Shown here in pieces: positions 4,367 to 7,373 of a stretch of 7,373 nt of DNA. This stretch comes from JBEVOS01 sp964564595 (GTDB lineage Bacteria > Pseudomonadota > Alphaproteobacteria > Caulobacterales > Aquidulcibacteraceae), in the NCBI GenBank assembly GCA_964564595.1, contig CAZMCA010000170.1, positions 1-7,373 on the forward strand. Reading direction: 5' to 3'. The number at the start of each line of letters is the position of its first letter. Position 1 is the stretch's first letter. The notes under the pieces were generated by a model. The model did no database searches and was not told where the DNA came from. It saw only the letters and a program-made list of their open reading frames with translations. Position numbers and translations under genes: made by a program.

Positions 4367-5896
4367 CTAGAGCGCTGCGGACCTTGTGGGACTCACGTCA
4401 GCGGCTCGGGGAAATCCATGACTGCGGTTTATTTCATCGCCGGCTTCGTGGCGTTGATCTTCCTCCTCAACTTCATTGAGTTCCGCCGCCTGGATTAGTC
4501 CGGCGACGCCGGTGAGAAGCGCGATCTGCTCAGCCAAACGCGCGGCCTCGATCGGCTTGACCAAGAACGCATCCATGCCAGCCTCGGCGGCCGCGGTTTG
4601 CAGGCCCTGAGAAGCGCTCGCGGTCATCGCCGCGATCGGCAGGCCTGACCACGGGCGCGCCAGCGCGCGGATCCGGCGCGCGGCCTCAAAGCCGTCCATC
4701 CCCGGCAAGTGAATATCCATCAGCACCAGATCGAAACGTTGCGCCGCAACCGCGGCCACCGCTTCGTGCCCGGAGCCGACGCCGGTGACGCGGTGCCCGA
4801 GCGCGCCGAGCAGCGTGCGCATGAGGCGCATCGCGCCGGTGTTGTCTTCCACCACCAGCACGTCGCGCGCCGCCGTGGCGGAGACGCGTTCGGCGGCGGG
4901 CGCAATCGGCAGGAGCGCTTGCGCGGTCCAGTAATCGCGTGCGGCGTTGCGCGCCACCAGAAGCCCGCCTTCGGCTTCGATCAGCGCGCGCGCGGCGCAG
5001 AGGTGCTCGTCTTCGGCGCGCGGGGCGCCAGCATCGATGCCGCGCGCTTCGATATCGAGCTCAAGGCCGTGCGCGCCGAACGTCGCCACCAGGCGCGCGT
5101 CACGGGCGCGCTGGCCGGCGGCGTCGATCAGATGTTCGGTGATGCGCGTGACGCGCGATGCGGCGCCGAGCGCATGATGGCCAGGCGCGCAGCCGACGCG
5201 CATATCGAGCCGAAGCTCTGGGCGCGCGGCGGCTGCGCGGTCTCCTGCCTGGGTGAGGAGCGCGTGAAGGTCGAACCGCTCGGCGGCTTCATCGTGCAGC
5301 AGCGCGCCGACATGGGCGACGCGCGTGAGAAGATCGTCGCAGGCGGCGAGCGCTTCGTGCGCTGCCTCAGCGCCTTCTTCGGTTTGCGAGAGCGCGCGCA
5401 GATGCGCCTTGGCGCGCCGGAGCGGGGGCGCGAGCGAACGGGCGGCGGCGGTGTAGAGCCCGCGTTGCGCGCGTGCGGCGACATCGGCTTCGGCGCGCGC
5501 GGCGGCGAGCGTGCGGCAGGCGTGCTCTTCGGCGCTGACATCGATCAGCGCGAGCGCGACGGCCGGTTCGCCGTCGTGCCAGACGATGCGGCGGGCCACG
5601 AACTCGGCGCGAAAGAGCGCGCCATTGCGGCGGCTGAAGCGGCGCCGGCCAAAGGTTGCGCCGGGCTGGGCGATGAGGCGGCGCCACGTTGCGTCTGGGT
5701 TGGCGCGGGTGTCGGCGTCGAACAGGGTGATCAGCGCGCGCTGGGCCAGCACGTCGGCCGGATCGTCGAACAGAAACATGTCGGCGAAGGCGGGGTTGGC
5801 GTAGAGCGGCTTGTAGGCGCGGTGAACCAGCTTGGCTTCGAGCGAGGTGCGGGCGAGCGCCTCGAACACCGCCTCCGTCTGCGCGCCTACAACCAT
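4367..5896 (-). CDS. PAS / degenerate histidine-kinase-like / receiver protein (509 aa)
   Basis: A predicted cytoplasmic signalling protein with no transmembrane segment. Residues about 7-122 look like a PAS sensor (A-N-P-A-F near 33, L-I-D-V-S near 117). Residues about 143-330 have the layout of a histidine-kinase dimerisation plus ATPase region but lack its key residues: the H-box reads R-S-L-A-P-P-L with Arg153 where the phosphoacceptor His should be, the N-box lacks its Asn (I-T-E-H-L-I-D-A-A), and the G1 box D-x-G-x-G is replaced by A-R-G-I-D-A-G. Residues about 344-462 are an intact receiver: Glu350/Asp351, phosphoacceptor Asp394 in LMDIHLPGMDG, Thr425, and Lys447 in LVKP. Kinase activity is therefore unlikely; the receiver could accept phosphate from another kinase. 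The tail 463-509 matches nothing I know. The ATG has AAGGGGA seven bases upstream, and 86 bases with a palindrome separate it from pgsA. Confidence 0.88.
   Translation of the reverse strand: MVVGAQTEAVFEALARTSLEAKLVHRAYKPLYANPAFADMFLFDDPADVLAQRALITLFDADTRANPDATWRRLIAQPGATFGRRRFSRRNGALFRAEFVARRIVWHDGEPAVALALIDVSAEEHACRTLAAARAEADVAARAQRGLYTAAARSLAPPLRRAKAHLRALSQTEEGAEAAHEALAACDDLLTRVAHVGALLHDEAAERFDLHALLTQAGDRAAAARPELRLDMRVGCAPGHHALGAASRVTRITEHLIDAAGQRARDARLVATFGAHGLELDIEARGIDAGAPRAEDEHLCAARALIEAEGGLLVARNAARDYWTAQALLPIAPAAERVSATAARDVLVVEDNTGAMRLMRTLLGALGHRVTGVGSGHEAVAAVAAQRFDLVLMDIHLPGMDGFEAARRIRALARPWSGLPIAAMTASASQGLQTAAAEAGMDAFLVKPIEAARLAEQIALLTGVAGLIQAAELNEVEEEDQRHEAGDEINRSHGFPRAADVSPTRSAAL
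4418..4498 (+). CDS. Candidate single-span membrane miniprotein (26 aa)
   Basis: A short plus-strand ORF starts at ATG 4418 with GGGGAA about 6-7 bases upstream and ends at TAG 4496-4498. The product begins M-T-A-V-Y, has an unbroken hydrophobic stretch (about residues 4-19) and ends N-F-I-E-F-R-R-L-D, the layout expected of a small inner-membrane peptide with a charged end. Most third positions are G or C, as in neighbouring genes. It lies wholly opposite the C-terminal tail of the minus-strand receiver protein, beyond that protein's last recognisable domain. In size and layout it recalls KdpF-like peptides, but no kdp genes are present and I do not claim that identity. It could be a chance ORF. 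Confidence 0.5.
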   Translation: MTAVYFIAGFVALIFLLNFIEFRRLD

Positions 5897-5903
5897 CGGC
5901 CGA

Positions 5904-5910
5904 TCCCCTT
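5904..5910 (-). promoter_or_regulatory. Ribosome binding site of the receiver-protein gene
   Basis: On the minus strand AAGGGGA ends seven bases before the ATG at 5896. It is a strong Shine-Dalgarno sequence and decides the start of this gene. Confidence 0.7.
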
Positions 5911-5917
5911 TGATCTA

Positions 5918-5930
5918 CTACCTTAGGTAG
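5918..5930. promoter_or_regulatory. Palindrome CTACCTTAGGTAG, candidate operator of the receiver-protein gene
   Basis: The arms CTACCT and AGGTAG are exact reverse complements around a single T, 21 bases before the ATG of the receiver-protein gene. LuxR/NarL-type regulators often bind symmetric sites built on TAC...GTA, so one of the nearby regulators or another family member could bind here. This is inference. The pgsA-receiver gap (5897-5982) also holds a GAATC (5946-5950) next to GTTAAC (5951-5956). Confidence 0.4.
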
Positions 5931-5945
5931 CAATCCAGGGTTGCT

Positions 5946-5956
5946 GAATCGTTAAC
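5946..5956 (-). promoter_or_regulatory. Possible CtrA-like half-site overlapping a CcrM (GANTC) site
   Basis: On the minus strand GTTAAC runs into GATTC, giving TTAACGAT. This is one base from the Caulobacter CtrA half-site TTAACCAT and contains a GANTC sequence. It lies about 50 bases upstream of the receiver-protein start. A single half-site is weak evidence; cell-cycle control is only suggested. Confidence 0.22.
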
Positions 5957-5982
5957 GCGCTGCGGTATTCTGCGGTGTGCGG

Positions 5983-6594
5983 CTAGCCGAGCGCGGCCCG
6001 GGCGTAGCGGGCGCCGCTCCAGAGGGCGAGGGCCGCGGCCGTCCAGAGCAGCGTGCGGGCGATCCAGATCAGCGCTTCGAGCACGAACACGCCTGCGCCG
6101 AGGAGGCCGGCCGCCTGGTAGAACAGGAACGCGGCGACGCCCGCCATCGCTGCGGCCGCTTTGATCTTGCCATAGGCATCGACCGGCACGGGCTTGCCTT
6201 GGCCCGCCGCGCTTTCCCGGAGGCCCGCGACCGCGAGGTCGCGCCCGATCAGCACGAGCGCGGCGATCACGAGATCGAGCGGCAGCGCGGCATAAGCGAG
6301 CGCGCCAAGCGTGAGCGCGACGAGGACTTTATCGGCGACGTGATCGAGCGCCGCGCCCTGCGTGCTCACCGCGTTCATGCGGCGCGCGAGCGCGCCATCG
6401 AGCCAATCGGTGAGCGCGGCGAGCGCAAAGAGGAGCGCCGCGCCAGCATAGAGCAAGCCCGAAAGCGCGGGCCCGCCCGCGAACATCTCCGCGTTCGCCC
6501 ACAGCACGAGCGCGGCGATGATCGGCCCGGCGATGAGGCGTGCGAGCGTGAGCTGCATGGGCAGATTGAACTTGGCGGCGGGCGTTGCGGTCAT
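5983..6594 (-). CDS. pgsA: CDP-diacylglycerol--glycerol-3-phosphate 3-phosphatidyltransferase (203 aa)
   Basis: PgsA is an inner-membrane enzyme that joins CDP-diacylglycerol and glycerol-3-phosphate to give phosphatidylglycerol phosphate, the committed step to phosphatidylglycerol and cardiolipin. The CDP-alcohol phosphotransferase motif is complete: D63-x2-D66-G67-x2-A70-R71-x8-G80-x3-D84-x3-D88. The N-terminus N-L-P-M-Q-L-T-L-A-R-L matches the family's usual start (P-N-x-L-T-x-x-R), and several hydrophobic segments (about 18-34, 45-62, 88-120, 145-195) fit a polytopic protein. About 200 residues is normal for the family. The gene starts 24 bases after the uvrC stop; this gene order is widespread in proteobacteria and suggests one transcript, although the functions are unrelated. 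The ribosome binding site is weak (AAGAG). Other members of the superfamily are possible, but the uvrC linkage favours PgsA. Confidence 0.95.
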   Translation of the reverse strand: MTATPAAKFNLPMQLTLARLIAGPIIAALVLWANAEMFAGGPALSGLLYAGAALLFALAALTDWLDGALARRMNAVSTQGAALDHVADKVLVALTLGALAYAALPLDLVIAALVLIGRDLAVAGLRESAAGQGKPVPVDAYGKIKAAAAMAGVAAFLFYQAAGLLGAGVFVLEALIWIARTLLWTAAALALWSGARYARAALG

Positions 6595-6618
6595 GTGCGC
6601 TCTTTTGGATGGTTTCGA

Positions 6619-7339
<721 letters not shown>

Positions 7340-7373
7340 TGTGTGGGAGTGGGTCCAACAAAGGGAGGAAACA

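Noticed and set aside
4418..4498. KdpF subunit of the potassium-transporting ATPase
   Set aside because: Size and hydrophobicity are similar, but the C-terminus does not fit and no kdpA, kdpB or kdpC is nearby.
4709..5926. Open plus-strand frame of about 405 codons opposite the receiver-protein gene
   Set aside because: The translation is Arg/Gly/Ala-rich without any domain, and the opposite strand encodes clear PAS and receiver domains. It is an antisense shadow of high-GC codon bias.

Overview
The window looks like one short contig from an Alphaproteobacterium with a GC-rich genome, probably from the Caulobacterales/Hyphomonadaceae neighbourhood. This rests on an alphaproteobacterial-type FtsH, the uvrC-pgsA gene order, LuxR-type helix-turn-helix domains ending in the R-G/T-R-x-Q-A-V form common in alphaproteobacteria, possible CcrM (GANTC) sites in intergenic DNA, and a GC-rich palindromic repeat of a kind common in this class. 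The placement is an inference from reading and not from a database search.

Layout. Plus strand, 1-963: the 3' part of ftsH, interrupted by an in-frame amber codon at 169-171 and closed by a strong intrinsic terminator. Plus strand, 1124-4153: a cluster of related modules. Module 1 is a 74-residue helical protein followed by a LuxR-type regulator that is frameshifted just before its DNA-binding domain. Module 2 is a paralogous 64-residue protein followed by an intact 241-residue LuxR-type regulator. Module 3 is a third intact regulator of 245 residues, preceded by what may be a decayed copy of the small protein. The upstream regions of the two intact small genes align without gaps over 52 bases and share a CCCCC/GGG element and a GANTC site at exactly the same distance from the start codon. 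This repeated small-protein/regulator cluster is the least explained and most interesting part of the window.

Positions 4154-4366 form a GC-rich, hairpin-dense stretch between convergent transcription units. A 26-codon plus-strand ORF for a single-span membrane peptide (4418-4498) lies opposite the tail of the next gene.

Minus strand, 7373 down to 4367: a 5'-truncated uvrC carrying a palindromic repeat in frame, then pgsA (24 bases between them, likely an operon), then a PAS / degenerate histidine-kinase-like / receiver protein with its own ribosome binding site and a 13-base palindrome upstream. The last 80 bases contain a run of 30 C followed by 18 G and are probably a sequencing or assembly artefact, so the uvrC 5' end cannot be trusted.

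How the genes relate: ftsH, uvrC and pgsA are housekeeping genes (membrane protein quality control, nucleotide excision repair, phosphatidylglycerol synthesis). The LuxR cluster and the receiver protein are regulatory genes placed between them. Three apparent lesions (ftsH amber, luxR1 frameshift, odd uvrC 5' end) occur in one short sequence, so base-level errors are a real alternative to true gene decay.
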